Shown here: piece by piece, positions 16,142 to 25,034 of the stretch
Layout of the letters: every line of letters starts with the position of its first letter
How positions within the stretch are numbered: the first letter of the stretch is position 1
Assembly (NCBI RefSeq): GCF_003721435.2
Contig: NZ_CP054585.1
Coordinates: 2,170,001-2,234,000 of the forward strand
Origin: Halorubrum sp. CBA1229
Lineage (GTDB): Archaea; Halobacteriota; Halobacteria; Halobacteriales; Haloferacaceae
Direction of reading: 5' to 3'
Length of the DNA stretch: 64,000 nt
The notes under the pieces: model-generated
What the model was told of the DNA's origin: nothing
What the model saw: the letters and a program-made list of their open reading frames with translations, nothing else
Databases searched by the model: none
Made by a program: the position numbers and the translations under genes

Positions 16142-17752
16142 TTACTCGAGGTCGGGCCGGGAGAGCTCGGTCTCCTTGGCGGTGATGAACTCCAGGAGGG
16201 CCGGCGTCCCCTCCTCGGTCTTCTCGATGGCGCGTTCGAGCGCGGGCGCGACCTCCTCGGGGTCCTCGACGCGCTCGCCGTAGCCGCCGAGCGCCTCGCC
16301 GACGTCGGCGAAGTCGCCGCCGAACGGCGTGTCGTACGACGCCATCTCGTAGTTGTTCAGGTGGATGGTGAGGATCGGGGCGTCCTCGCGGACCGCCGTC
16401 TCGAAGTCGAGCCCGGTCATCCCGATGGCGCCGTCGCCCATGATGTTGATACAGAGCTTCTCGGGGAAGCGGACCTTCGCGCCGAGCGCGAGCCCGAGCC
16501 CGTAGCCGAGCTGGGTCGTCTTCCCCCAGCCGATGTACGAGAGGGGTTCGTCCGTCTCGTAGAACGGCGCGAGGAAGTCCCGCGGGTTCCCGGCGTCGGC
16601 CGTGATGATCGTCTCGTCGGGGTCGACGACGTTCGTGATCTCGTGGATCACCCGGTAGGGGTTGATCGGCGTCTCGTCGGACGTGAGCTTCGGCTCCCAC
16701 TCGTCGAGCCAGTCGGACTTGACCGCCGCGATCTCATCGGCGACGTCGTCGAAGCGGCCGCGGTCGTCGTCGACGCGCTCCGCCACGGCATCGGTCACCG
16801 CGTCGAGGACGAGCTGCGCGTCGCCGACGAGCGCGAGCTCCGAGTCGACGTCCTTGTCGATGTCGGTGGGGTCGAGCGTCGAGTGGATGACGGTCTTGCC
16901 ATCCGGGACCGTGATCCCGTAGGCGGTCTCGGTGAAGCTGCAGCCGACGCCGAAGAGGACGTCGCACTCGTCGAGGAAGTGCGCGAGCTGGCCGGGCTCG
17001 CTCTTGCTGCCGGCGCCGAGCGAGAGCGGGTGGCTCTCGGGGAAGGCGCTCTTGGCGTTCAGGCTCGTGGCGACGGGCGCTTCGAGCGTTTCGGCGAGCT
17101 CCTTCAGCTCGTCCCACCCCTTGGCGTAGTGCACGCCCTGCCCGGCGAAGATGACCGGGTTCTCCGCGTCGGCGAGGGCGTCAGCGACCGCCGGGACCGC
17201 GTCGGGGTCCACGCCGGCGCGGTTGGCGCTCGACGGGGTGTACTCGAAGTCCTCGGGCGCGTCCTCCCAGAAGACGTCCTTCGGCACCTCGACCACGGCC
17301 GGACGGGGGCGGCCGTTGCGCGCCGCGGTGAACGCCCGGCGGAACGTCTCCCCGACCGCGTCCGGGTCCGTGAGCTGCTCGCAGGTCTTGCTCACGCTCT
17401 GGTAGGTGACCAGCGAGTTGAACTTCGGATCGACGTCCGTCTTGGCGCGGTCGTAGCCCGCCGGGATCGCCACCAGCGGCGCCGACTCGCCGTACGCCTG
17501 GGCGACGGCGCCGATGGAGTTCTCCGTCCCCGGGCCGTGCTGACAGGCGAACGCGACGACCTCGTCGCCCGACGTGAGCCGGCCGATGGCGTCGGCCATG
17601 TGGACCGCGGTCCGTTCCTGACGGGTAATGATCGTTCGGAGGCCGGCCTCCTCCGCCGCGTTCGTGTCGAACAGCGGATTGCTGGGGAACCCGAACACGT
17701 ACTCTACACCCTCCGCTTTCAGCGCTTGCGCAATAGCTTCTGTAACGTTCAT
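16142..17752 (-). CDS. Thiamine diphosphate-dependent enzyme (acetolactate synthase/decarboxylase superfamily)
   Basis: A 536-residue three-domain ThDP enzyme. The catalytic Glu that activates the cofactor is in ITRQERTAVHMADA (about residue 46), and the ThDP-Mg motif runs from GDGAIG (439-444) to NN (467-468). The central domain (about 190-325) has the usual nucleotide-type fold. It most resembles IlvB-like or benzoylformate/oxalyl-type decarboxylases that lack a regulatory subunit gene; no ilvN is adjacent. It diverges from a D-2-hydroxyacid dehydrogenase, so it may act on a 2-keto acid made by that enzyme. Exact reaction not resolvable by reading. Confidence 0.82.
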   Translation of the reverse strand: MNVTEAIAQALKAEGVEYVFGFPSNPLFDTNAAEEAGLRTIITRQERTAVHMADAIGRLTSGDEVVAFACQHGPGTENSIGAVAQAYGESAPLVAIPAGYDRAKTDVDPKFNSLVTYQSVSKTCEQLTDPDAVGETFRRAFTAARNGRPRPAVVEVPKDVFWEDAPEDFEYTPSSANRAGVDPDAVPAVADALADAENPVIFAGQGVHYAKGWDELKELAETLEAPVATSLNAKSAFPESHPLSLGAGSKSEPGQLAHFLDECDVLFGVGCSFTETAYGITVPDGKTVIHSTLDPTDIDKDVDSELALVGDAQLVLDAVTDAVAERVDDDRGRFDDVADEIAAVKSDWLDEWEPKLTSDETPINPYRVIHEITNVVDPDETIITADAGNPRDFLAPFYETDEPLSYIGWGKTTQLGYGLGLALGAKVRFPEKLCINIMGDGAIGMTGLDFETAVREDAPILTIHLNNYEMASYDTPFGGDFADVGEALGGYGERVEDPEEVAPALERAIEKTEEGTPALLEFITAKETELSRPDLE

Positions 17753-17785
17753 CTTATTGATCGGTTACGTCACGCTCCGGTCCGG

Positions 17786-17798
17786 GGTTAAATAAAGG
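17786..17798 (-). promoter_or_regulatory. TATA-like box of the ThDP enzyme gene
   Basis: Minus-strand CCTTTATTTAACC, about 38-45 nt before the ATG at 17752, in the short divergent spacer shared with the D-hydroxyacid dehydrogenase gene. Confidence 0.4.
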
Positions 17799-17915
17799 TA
17801 CCTGTAGGGGCCGCTTTCGTCGCCGCCAGCGTCGTCGGCGTTCGCGTCGTCCCCGACGAACCCTATCTTGCCGGCTCCCGAAGGACTGATACTTCGGTGC
17901 GACGAGGGTCAGCGT

Positions 17916-18854
17916 ATGTCCGAGCGAGCCCAACTCCAGACGCTGTCCGTCCACGAGTCCGTCGAGAACGTGATCCCGCCCGAGGCCTTCGTCGCGGCGT
18001 TCGACGACCTCGACCTCGACGTCGAACTGGTCGGCGACGGCGAGAGCTACGACGAGACCGACGCCGTCGCCACGTACGTGCCGCGACCGGAGTTCCTCGA
18101 CGCCGGCTGGGTCCACTGCATCCGCGCCGGCTACGACGAGTTCGACACGGCGGCCTACGAGGCGGCGGACGTGCCGCTCACGAACAGCACCGGCATCCAC
18201 GACACCACCGTCAGCGAGGTCGCGATCGGGTTCATGCTGTCGCTCGCCCGGCTCCACCACGTGTACCGCGACCACCAGAACGAGCGGGAGTGGTACACCC
18301 CGGAGTACGAGCGCCCGTTCACCGTGGAGAACGAGCGGCTCTGCGTCGTCGGTCTCGGGACGATCGGGCGCGGTATCGCCGAGCGCGCCGACGCGCTCGG
18401 GATGGACGTGGTGGGGATCCGGCGGTCCGACGAGCCGGTCCCGGGCGTGTCGGAGATTTTCGACCCATCGGACCTCCACGACGCCGTGGACGACGCGCGC
18501 TTCGTCGCGCTCGCGCTCCCGCATACCCCCGAGACCGAGGGACTCATCGGGGCGGCGGAGTTCGAAGTGATGCGCGACGACGCGTACCTGATCAACGTCG
18601 CTCGGGGGCCCTTGGTCGACGAGAACGCGCTCGTCGACGCGCTCGAGACCGACGCGATCGCCGGCGCGGGCCTCGACGTGTTCGAGACCGAGCCCCTCCC
18701 CGAGAGCTCTCCGCTCTGGGACTTCGAGGACGTCATTATCTCGCCGCATAAGGGGTCCGCGACCAACCGATATCACCTCGACATCGCCGACCTCGTGACG
18801 GAGAACGTCGAGCGGTACCTGGCCGACGACTCGCTGCGGAACCGCGTCGCCTAA
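17916..18854 (+). CDS. D-2-hydroxyacid dehydrogenase (NAD(P)-dependent)
   Basis: A 312-residue D-isomer-specific 2-hydroxyacid dehydrogenase. The Rossmann motif is VVGLGTIGRGIAERADALGMDVVGIRR, and the catalytic Arg-Glu-His set is visible in NVARGPLVDE, DVFETEPLPESSPLW and SPHKGSATN. It interconverts a 2-keto acid and its D-hydroxyacid. The ATG at 17916 begins MSERAQLQTLSVHESV; the in-frame upstream codons overlap the promoter and are not used. Divergent from the ThDP enzyme, and not far from the D-hydroxyacid oxidase at 10.4-13.4 kb, so the region may handle one keto acid/hydroxyacid couple. Confidence 0.9.
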   Translation: MSERAQLQTLSVHESVENVIPPEAFVAAFDDLDLDVELVGDGESYDETDAVATYVPRPEFLDAGWVHCIRAGYDEFDTAAYEAADVPLTNSTGIHDTTVSEVAIGFMLSLARLHHVYRDHQNEREWYTPEYERPFTVENERLCVVGLGTIGRGIAERADALGMDVVGIRRSDEPVPGVSEIFDPSDLHDAVDDARFVALALPHTPETEGLIGAAEFEVMRDDAYLINVARGPLVDENALVDALETDAIAGAGLDVFETEPLPESSPLWDFEDVIISPHKGSATNRYHLDIADLVTENVERYLADDSLRNRVA

Positions 18855-19249
18855 CCGCCCGAGCCGGGACGGTCCGTCTCGAATCCGGCGCATCGTCGAA
18901 TCGTTTCCTTATTCCGAACAGAAGATTACCGACCTTTCGGAATCTCGTACACTATTTATTTTGTGATTAAAGTCTCGAATTATAGAATACTATATTTATA
19001 ACGGCGTTCGAGCGGGTGAATAATAACTATACCGCAGATCGCGGCCGCTCTCCGCATCGGATCCGAACCCGATGACGGGTCGAACGGCACCCGATTCGTC
19101 GACCGATCGGTTTCGTATATTCGAACATCTAGTCGTTTCGTTCGGCTGGCAAACGGTCGGTGCGACGGAACCTCGATCGGTTCTCACGTAGACATTACAC
19201 AACTAGTACTGTAATGGAACTGTAAACGGAGTAGTAATTCGCGCCCGCT
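18855..19249. other. AT-rich intergenic region between convergent genes
   Basis: Almost 400 bases with an AT-rich core (about 18900-19035) far below the surrounding GC. It contains a TATA-like box (ATATTTATAAC near 18988-18998) and a short inverted pair ATTAC/GTAAT near 19193-19215. Both neighbouring genes end here, so promoter-like sequence is unexpected. I find no convincing protein; an unannotated small RNA or an element remnant is possible. Confidence 0.45.
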
Positions 19250-20020
19250 TCACGGTCGCCCGTGGGTGAGGTTGACCTCGATGACGTTCGCCGTCTGGTT
19301 GAGGCTCTCGGTGTACTCGCGGCGTCGATCCTCGGGTTTCAGGCGGCTGATCGGCGTCATGATGCTGATCGCGGCGTTCCGACGGTCTCCGGTTTCGAGC
19401 GGCGTTCCGACGCAGCCGAGTCCGCCCAGTCGCTCCTCCTCGTTGTACGCGAACCCCTCCTCGCGGATCCGATCGAGCTCCTCGAACAGCGCGTCTCGGG
19501 TCGTGATCGTCTCGTCGGTCCGAGCCGGCAGCCCGTGCCGGTCGACGATTTCGTCGACCCGCTCGTCGGAGAGACTCGCGAGCAGGGCCTTGCCCAGCGC
19601 CGTTGTGTGGAGGTAGACGCGCCGCCCGAGGTGGACGTCGAAGTCGACCGCCTGCTCCCCGCGGGCCGTGTGCACGTAGATTCCGAGCCCCCGCTCCTCG
19701 AACAGCAGGTTCGCCAGCTCGCCCGTCTCCTCGGCCAGCTTGCGCACCTCCGGTTTCGCGACGTCGTAGACGCCGTCGTACTGCCGGGCGATCCCGCCGA
19801 ACTCCAGACACCGGAGGCCGAGCCGGTAGCCGCCGTCGCGCTTGACGACGAGGCCGTGCTCCTCGAGCGTGATGAGGTGTTTGTACACTGTGCTCTTGGC
19901 CAGATCCAGGCTCTCGACCAGCTCCGCGATCGAAACGCCCTCGCCGCGGTCGGCGACCTCCGTCAGGATCCGCATCGAGGTCCCCGTCGCCCGCACCGAC
20001 GCCGTTTTTGGCCTCTCCAT
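19250..20020 (-). CDS. IclR-family transcriptional regulator
   Basis: About 256 residues: an N-terminal winged helix-turn-helix (RILTEVADRGEGVSIAELVESL, then AKSTVYKHLITLEEHGLV) and a C-terminal ligand-binding GAF-like domain typical of IclR (LHTTALGKALLA, CVGTPLE and SIMTPISRL). IclR proteins in haloarchaea control sugar and organic acid genes in response to a small acid. The ATG at 20020 (MERPKTASVRATGTSMRIL) fits the family; an in-frame codon at 20068 would add residues with no family match. The aldolase and dehydratase genes next door are the likely targets. Confidence 0.9.
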   Translation of the reverse strand: MERPKTASVRATGTSMRILTEVADRGEGVSIAELVESLDLAKSTVYKHLITLEEHGLVVKRDGGYRLGLRCLEFGGIARQYDGVYDVAKPEVRKLAEETGELANLLFEERGLGIYVHTARGEQAVDFDVHLGRRVYLHTTALGKALLASLSDERVDEIVDRHGLPARTDETITTRDALFEELDRIREEGFAYNEEERLGGLGCVGTPLETGDRRNAAISIMTPISRLKPEDRRREYTESLNQTANVIEVNLTHGRP

Positions 20021-20141
20021 GGACGTACCTCGCCGAAGACGGGTAATAAGGATTGTGGGCGCTGACACGACGGAACGAGCGGGGGCCGTCCGGGCCGCCC
20101 GGAGCGGCCGGACCGCTCGGCTCGCCGGAGCGACCGGCGAG

Positions 20142-20783
20142 CTACCGGTCTCTGGCCGCCGCCACCGCGTCGATCGTCCGCCGCGCGTTCTCGGCGACGG
20201 TCGCGTACTCCCCGCTCGCGACGGCGTCGTCGTCGACGATCGCGCTGCCGACGCCGACGGCGACGGCGCCGGCGTCGACGTACTCGCCGGCGTTCGCGGG
20301 GCCGACCCCGCCGGTCGGCACCAGCGGGATCTGCGGGAGTGGGCCGCCGAGCGCCGCGACGTGCTCCGGCCCGCCCGTCTTCGCCGGGAACACCTTCACG
20401 AAGTCGGCGCCGGCCTCGTGCGCTTCGACGGCCTCCGTCGGCGTGAACGCGCCGGCCGCGACCGGCGTCCCGTAGCGGTTCGCGGTCTCGATGACGCCGG
20501 CGTCGACCGTCGGCGTGACCAGGAACTCGGCGCCCGCGAGCTGGACGGCCCGGGCGGTCTCGGCGTCGAGCACCGTCCCGGCGCCGACGAGGACGTCGTC
20601 GAACCGGTCGGCGAGCGCGCCGATCGTCTCCGCGACGTCCGGCGTGTCCGCGGTCACTTCGAGCGCCGTGACGCCGCCGTCGACGACCGCGTCCGCCACG
20701 TCGACGGCGTCGTCGGGAGCCACCCCGCGGAGGATCGCGATCACGCCGCCCTCGCGGATCCGTTCGGTTCGTCGTGCGTGCAT
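20142..20783 (-). CDS. 2-keto-3-deoxy-6-phosphogluconate/galactonate aldolase family (KdgA-like)
   Basis: A 213-residue class I aldolase of the Eda/KdgA family. The Schiff-base lysine is Lys130 in ADFVKVFPA, and the catalytic Glu is Glu42 in VTALEVTADTP. The phosphate-binding loop is in PTGGVGPANAGEYVDAGAVAVGVGSAI. It should cleave KDPG or KDPGal to pyruvate and glyceraldehyde 3-phosphate. It is divergent from the dehydratase at 20911, which would supply the 2-keto-3-deoxy acid, and follows the IclR gene on the same strand, so a sugar-acid degradation set is likely. I chose the ATG at 20783, since upstream codons have no family match. Confidence 0.87.
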   Translation of the reverse strand: MHARRTERIREGGVIAILRGVAPDDAVDVADAVVDGGVTALEVTADTPDVAETIGALADRFDDVLVGAGTVLDAETARAVQLAGAEFLVTPTVDAGVIETANRYGTPVAAGAFTPTEAVEAHEAGADFVKVFPAKTGGPEHVAALGGPLPQIPLVPTGGVGPANAGEYVDAGAVAVGVGSAIVDDDAVASGEYATVAENARRTIDAVAAARDR

Positions 20784-20910
20784 ACCCGAACCCGGCACGG
20801 CGGCCCTAATAAATGGGACGGCTCGCGGCGGCGGACGCCGTCCCGGCGACCCCGCCCGCGGAGCACCCGAAACGACTAACAGCGCCGCCGAGGTACGCTC
20901 ACGGGATCGA

Positions 20911-22065
20911 ATGACCACAATCGTCGACTACGAGCTGTTCGAGGTGCCCCCGCGGTGGCTGTTCCTCCGCGTGGAGACGGACGACGGCACGGTCGGGTGG
21001 GGAGAGCCGGTCGTCGAGGGGCGGTCGAAGACGGTCCGGACCGCCGTCGAGGAGCTGTTCGAGAGCTACCTGCTCGGGGAGGACGCCGGCCGGATCGAGG
21101 ACCACTGGCAGGCGATGTACCGCGGCGGCTTCTACCGCGGCGGCCCGGTGTTGATGAGCGCCATCGCCGGCGTCGACCAGGCGCTGTGGGACATCAAGGG
21201 GAAGGAGCTCGGCGTCCCCGTCCACGACCTGCTCGGCGGCGCGGCGCGCGACCGAATCCGGGTGTACCAGTGGATCGGCGGCGACCGCCCCTCCGACGTG
21301 GCCGAACAGGCGCGCGAACAGGTCGAGGCCGGGTTCACGGCGCTGAAGATGAACGCGACCGAGGAGCTCGAGCGGGTCGCCGACCCCGCTGCGATCGACG
21401 CCGCCGCCACGCGGCTGCGGGAGGTCCGGGAGGCCGTCGGCGACGAGGTCGGCATCGGCGTCGACTTCCACGGCCGGGTCTCGAAGCCGATGGCGAAGCG
21501 CCTCGTCGAGGCGCTGGAGCCGTACGACCCGATGTTCGTCGAGGAGCCCGTCCTGTCGGGGCACAACGACGCCCTGCCGGGGATAGCCGCGCACACGACG
21601 ACGCCGATCGCCACCGGCGAGCGCATGTACTCGCGATGGGACTTCAAGGAGGTGTTCGAGAACGGCGCCGTCGACGTGATCCAGCCCGACCTCTCGCACG
21701 CGGGCGGGATCACCGAGGTGAAGAAGATCGCCGCGATGGCCGAGGCGTACGACGTGGCGATGGCCCCCCACTGCCCGCTCGGCCCGATCGCGCTCGCCTC
21801 CTGCCTGCAGGTGGACGCCTGCTCGCCGAACGCCTTCATCCAAGAGCAGAGCCTCGACATCCACTACAACGAGACGAGCGACGTGCTCGACTACCTCGCG
21901 GACCCGTCCCTCTTCGACTACGAGGACGGGTACGTGCAGATCCCCGACGGCCCCGGCCTCGGGATCGAGATCGACGAGGACCACGTCCGCGAGCAGGCCG
22001 AGACGGACGTGGACTGGCACAACCCCGTCTGGCGCCACGACGACGGGAGCGTCGCCGAGTGGTGA
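20911..22065 (+). CDS. dgoD: D-galactonate dehydratase-type enolase superfamily enzyme
   Basis: A 384-residue mandelate racemase/muconate lactonizing enzyme-type protein. Typical segments are GRIEDHWQAMYRGGFYRGGP, ALWDIKGKELGVPVHDLLGG, the metal-binding DFHGR (about 192-196) and EEPV, ATGERMYSRWDFKEV, and the catalytic His in MAPHCPLGPIALASC. This pattern matches D-galactonate dehydratase and related acid-sugar dehydratases that make 2-keto-3-deoxy acids. Start ATG at 20911. Divergent from the KDPG-type aldolase and followed by an SDR, together fitting a sugar-acid pathway. Gluconate or other aldonates could also be the substrate. Confidence 0.87.
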   Translation: MTTIVDYELFEVPPRWLFLRVETDDGTVGWGEPVVEGRSKTVRTAVEELFESYLLGEDAGRIEDHWQAMYRGGFYRGGPVLMSAIAGVDQALWDIKGKELGVPVHDLLGGAARDRIRVYQWIGGDRPSDVAEQAREQVEAGFTALKMNATEELERVADPAAIDAAATRLREVREAVGDEVGIGVDFHGRVSKPMAKRLVEALEPYDPMFVEEPVLSGHNDALPGIAAHTTTPIATGERMYSRWDFKEVFENGAVDVIQPDLSHAGGITEVKKIAAMAEAYDVAMAPHCPLGPIALASCLQVDACSPNAFIQEQSLDIHYNETSDVLDYLADPSLFDYEDGYVQIPDGPGLGIEIDEDHVREQAETDVDWHNPVWRHDDGSVAEW

Positions 22066-22156
22066 GCCGCCGGTAGCCGCCCTCGCGGGAACGGCCCCCG
22101 CGAGCGCGACACCGTAGACGGTGATTATTTGACCCGAGACCGCGCCAGTAGCGGGT

Positions 22157-22984
22157 ATGCCACCGAGCGATCCGACCGAGAACGCCGTCGCGGACAGACA
22201 CGCGGACGCCGTCGCCGTCGTCACCGGCTCCACCCGAGGGATCGGCGAGGGCGTCGCCCGTCGCTTCGCCGCCGAGGGCGCTTCGGTCGTCGTGACCGGC
22301 CGCTCCGCCGACCGCGGCGAGGCCGTCGTCGACGAGATCGAGGCAGCGGGCGGCGACGCGACGTTCGTCCGCGCGGACATGCGCGAGCCCGCGGAGATCG
22401 AGGCGCTCGTCGACCACGCCGTCGCGGAGCACGGGCGGATCGACGTGCTGGTGAACAACGCGGGCGTGCAGACGGAGACGACCGCGAGCGAGGCGACGCT
22501 GGACGACTGGGAGTTCGTCGTCGAGACCGACTTCCGGTCGTTCTGGCTCTGCGCGAAACACGCGGCCGAGCACATGCCGGCGGGCGGGACGATCCTCAAC
22601 ACCTCCTCGAACCACGCGTTCCTCACGATGCCGGGGCTGTTCCCCTACAACGCGGTCAAGGCCGGGATCAACGGGATGACCCGCGCGCTCGCGCTGGAAC
22701 TCGGCCCCGACGGGATCACGGTGAACACGATCAACCCCGGTTGGATCGAGATCGAACGCACCCGGGAGGAGCTGGGCGACGACTACGAGTACACGGAGGC
22801 GATCCACCCGGTCGGTCGCCTCGGGACGCCGTCCGACGTGGCCGGGGTCGCCGCGTTCCTCGCGAGCGACGACGCGAGCTTCGTCACCGGCGAGAGCCTC
22901 CTCGTCGACGGCGGCCGTTCGCAGGTGATGCAAGATAACGTCTACCGCGACTACCGCCGGAACGCGTCGGCCGCCCGCGACTGA
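22157..22984 (+). CDS. Short-chain dehydrogenase/reductase (SDR), sugar or 3-oxoacyl type
   Basis: A 275-residue classical SDR: cofactor motif TGSTRGIG at 23-30, NNAG in VLVNNAGVQ, and the catalytic Ser-Tyr-Lys set with Tyr164 and Lys168 in YNAVKAG. The C-terminal GESLLVDGGR is typical. An acidic N-terminal tail precedes the fold. By position after the acid-sugar dehydratase it may be the sugar (glucose/galactose) or gluconate dehydrogenase of the same pathway, but family alone cannot distinguish this from 3-oxoacyl-ACP reductase. It is followed by a long non-coding gap. Confidence 0.88.
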   Translation: MPPSDPTENAVADRHADAVAVVTGSTRGIGEGVARRFAAEGASVVVTGRSADRGEAVVDEIEAAGGDATFVRADMREPAEIEALVDHAVAEHGRIDVLVNNAGVQTETTASEATLDDWEFVVETDFRSFWLCAKHAAEHMPAGGTILNTSSNHAFLTMPGLFPYNAVKAGINGMTRALALELGPDGITVNTINPGWIEIERTREELGDDYEYTEAIHPVGRLGTPSDVAGVAAFLASDDASFVTGESLLVDGGRSQVMQDNVYRDYRRNASAARD

Positions 22985-23477
22985 AGGCGCGCGGCTTCCG
23001 CCTCGGGTCTGCGCGGCTCGACGGAAGCCCGCCGACCGTGATCCGTGTCCCAATTCAATACACATACGATATCTGTCTATTCGATCTACTTACCCGTATT
23101 TAGAAACGACTACTCGGATCGGTTACCGAGTCCCGCCCCGCGATCGCGGTCGAGTCCCTCCCGTTGCGAACGAATCGAGTTATCCGTCGTTTAGTACACC
23201 CACGACGCTTTTATCGGGTTTTCGTGGCAGCACCTCCGACGACCGATCTGTCTCGGTCCTCGGATCCGGAAGCCGCGCCTCTGGCGGAGTGTTGGCCCCT
23301 TATCCGTGGAAAACGCGAATACGGCGGTTGCGACGAGATACAGCGGTGCGGGGCGCCGCGATTCGTTTCCGGCCCCGGGAGGAGCGAACTTTTCTGCTTG
23401 TAATATCGATAGTTCATAATAACGCTTTTTTTATCATATCTGCCGCCGCGCGTCCGATCTCGGTCGCGACCGCGCCG
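22985..23477. other. Long intergenic region with AT-rich stretch and a plus-strand T-run
   Basis: Nearly 500 bases without a supported gene. AT-rich at about 23045-23110. A run of seven T lies at 23426-23432, which would terminate plus-strand transcription far beyond the SDR gene, hinting at a short transcript here. Two frames of 68 and 79 codons exist, one opening with TTG, neither with family features. Confidence 0.45.
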
Positions 23478-24752
23478 CTACGCGTCCTCCGTAGCCGGCG
23501 ATCCGGTCGCGTCGCCCACGGTCGCGGTGAAGCCGACGTCGCGAAGCCGCTCGACGAGCGGGTGACCGATCCCCGACGCGGGCGTCAGGACGCCCCCGTC
23601 GACCGGGGAGTCGGTCTCGCCGCGGACGAGGCAGACCGCGGCCTCGCCGAGCATGCGCGCGGTGGCGCCGTAGCCGGGGTCGCGGTCGGCGCCGAACGCG
23701 GCCTCGACGGTGAACCGCCCCTCAGGCGCGGTGCCGCGTCCGAGGATCCGGACCGTGAAGTGGCCGTTCTCGACCTGCTCGTCGCTCGGGCCCTCCCCCG
23801 GATCCGGGAAGACGTACCGACGGAGCCCCTCCCGCACCGGGCCGATCGACATCCCGGCCGCGAACAGCCCGAGCCCGGCGGTGACGAGCGTCGCGCCGGC
23901 CGCGCCACGGAGCCCGCGTCCCGTGGGGACGACCTCCGTACACCGGAACTCGCGCCCCCACGGGTACCCGAGGAGCGCGTTGCTCCGCCGGACGATCCGC
24001 TCGTTGGCCGCCGCCATCGGCGACGGCGCCGTCCACTCTCCCCGGAGCGCGTCTCGCCGCGGGCGCCGCTGGACGCCCGGGTCGACGCCGCTCCGTTCGC
24101 CGGGCGGCGCCAGCGAGTACGGGTTCCGCAGCGCCTCCCGCGCGAGCGGGTCGCTCGCCGCCGCCTCGAACAGCTCGGCGACGCTGGCGAGGGTCCCGCC
24201 GCTGACGCCGCCGCTCCCCTCGTCGAGGGAGATCCGGACCGCGTCGCACGGCGCGCCGTGCTCCTCGAGCGCGAACGACTGGACGAGGAGCGTGCCCAGA
24301 TCGGCGGGCACGGAGTCGAAGCCGCAGCTGTGAACGATCCGCGTGTCGGCGTCGGCCGCGGCGTCGTGGTAGCGGTCGACCGTCTCGCGCACCCAGTTGA
24401 TCTCCCCGGTCAGGTCGCAGTAGTCGGTCTCGGCGTCGACACAGGCCTCGACCAGCGGGGTGCCGTACGCCGTGTACGGCCCGACGGTGGTGCAGACGAC
24501 CCGGGCGTCGCGCGCTATCGTCCGGAGGCTCTCCGGGTCCGTCGCGTCACCGACCACGACGGGGAGGGCGTCGTCGCGGCGGCGAGCGAGCTCGCTCGCG
24601 AGGGCGTCGAGCTTGGCTTCGTCCCGCCCGCCGAGCGCGATGGAGAGGTCGGCGGGCGCGTACTGTCCGGTGAGGTACTCGGCGACGAAGCGTCCCGCGA
24701 CGCCCGTGGCTCCCCACACGACGAGGTCGTACGTTCGGTCGGTGTCCGGCAC
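23478..24752 (-). CDS. Saccharopine dehydrogenase-like/trans-acting enoyl reductase family protein
   Basis: A 424-residue protein with an N-terminal Rossmann domain (YDLVVWGATGVAGRFVAEYLTGQY) and the family segments VVCTTVGPYTAYGTPLVEAC, YCDLTGEINW and HSCGFDSVPADLGT. These are typical of the saccharopine dehydrogenase-like group that includes mycobacterial trans-acting enoyl reductase; haloarchaeal members probably reduce polyprenyl or acyl chains with a pyridine nucleotide at the membrane, an inference. A GTG start at 24752 just before PDTDRTYDL is preferred to the ATG at 24845, which adds a segment unlike the family. Monocistronic. Confidence 0.82.
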   Translation of the reverse strand: MPDTDRTYDLVVWGATGVAGRFVAEYLTGQYAPADLSIALGGRDEAKLDALASELARRRDDALPVVVGDATDPESLRTIARDARVVCTTVGPYTAYGTPLVEACVDAETDYCDLTGEINWVRETVDRYHDAAADADTRIVHSCGFDSVPADLGTLLVQSFALEEHGAPCDAVRISLDEGSGGVSGGTLASVAELFEAAASDPLAREALRNPYSLAPPGERSGVDPGVQRRPRRDALRGEWTAPSPMAAANERIVRRSNALLGYPWGREFRCTEVVPTGRGLRGAAGATLVTAGLGLFAAGMSIGPVREGLRRYVFPDPGEGPSDEQVENGHFTVRILGRGTAPEGRFTVEAAFGADRDPGYGATARMLGEAAVCLVRGETDSPVDGGVLTPASGIGHPLVERLRDVGFTATVGDATGSPATEDA

Positions 24753-24922
24753 GTCTCCGGTCTCACCCGCCGAGCAGTAAAAATGGCCTCCCGCGCTCGA
24801 AGCGAGCGCTCCCGTCTCTGGCGTAGTATTGCTATATTTGAACAATAGCGTCTGATCGTGGCGTCGGTCGGGCTCCTCGATGGAAATTTCGGGGGCCCGC
24901 GTGCGGGGATCGGTTGGGAGAG

Positions 24923-25014
24923 AGGGACCGGTCGGGCGAAGGGAATCGGACGAGGTGGAGAGGGACCGGTCGGGCGAAGGGAATCGGACGAGGTGGAGAG
25001 GGACCGGTCGGGCG
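24923..25014. repeat. 38-bp tandem repeat, about 2.4 copies
   Basis: Units begin at 24923, 24961 and 24999 (each starts AGGGACCGGTCGGGCG); the first two are identical and the third is partial. It sits between two genes, next to the 3' end of the sulfur-locus regulator, and has no coding potential I can support. Confidence 0.8.
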
Positions 25015-25034
25015 GGGAGGGGCGGGCGACGGCG

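Noticed and set aside
16142-17752. Acetolactate synthase IlvB assignment
   Set aside because: No small regulatory subunit or other branched-chain amino acid genes nearby, so only the superfamily is claimed.
18996-19202. 68-codon minus-strand frame in the AT-rich gap
   Set aside because: TTG start, no family resemblance, and AT-rich composition unlike neighbouring genes.
23164-23403. 79-codon plus-strand frame in the long gap
   Set aside because: Begins with TTG, no domain pattern; composition typical of a chance frame.
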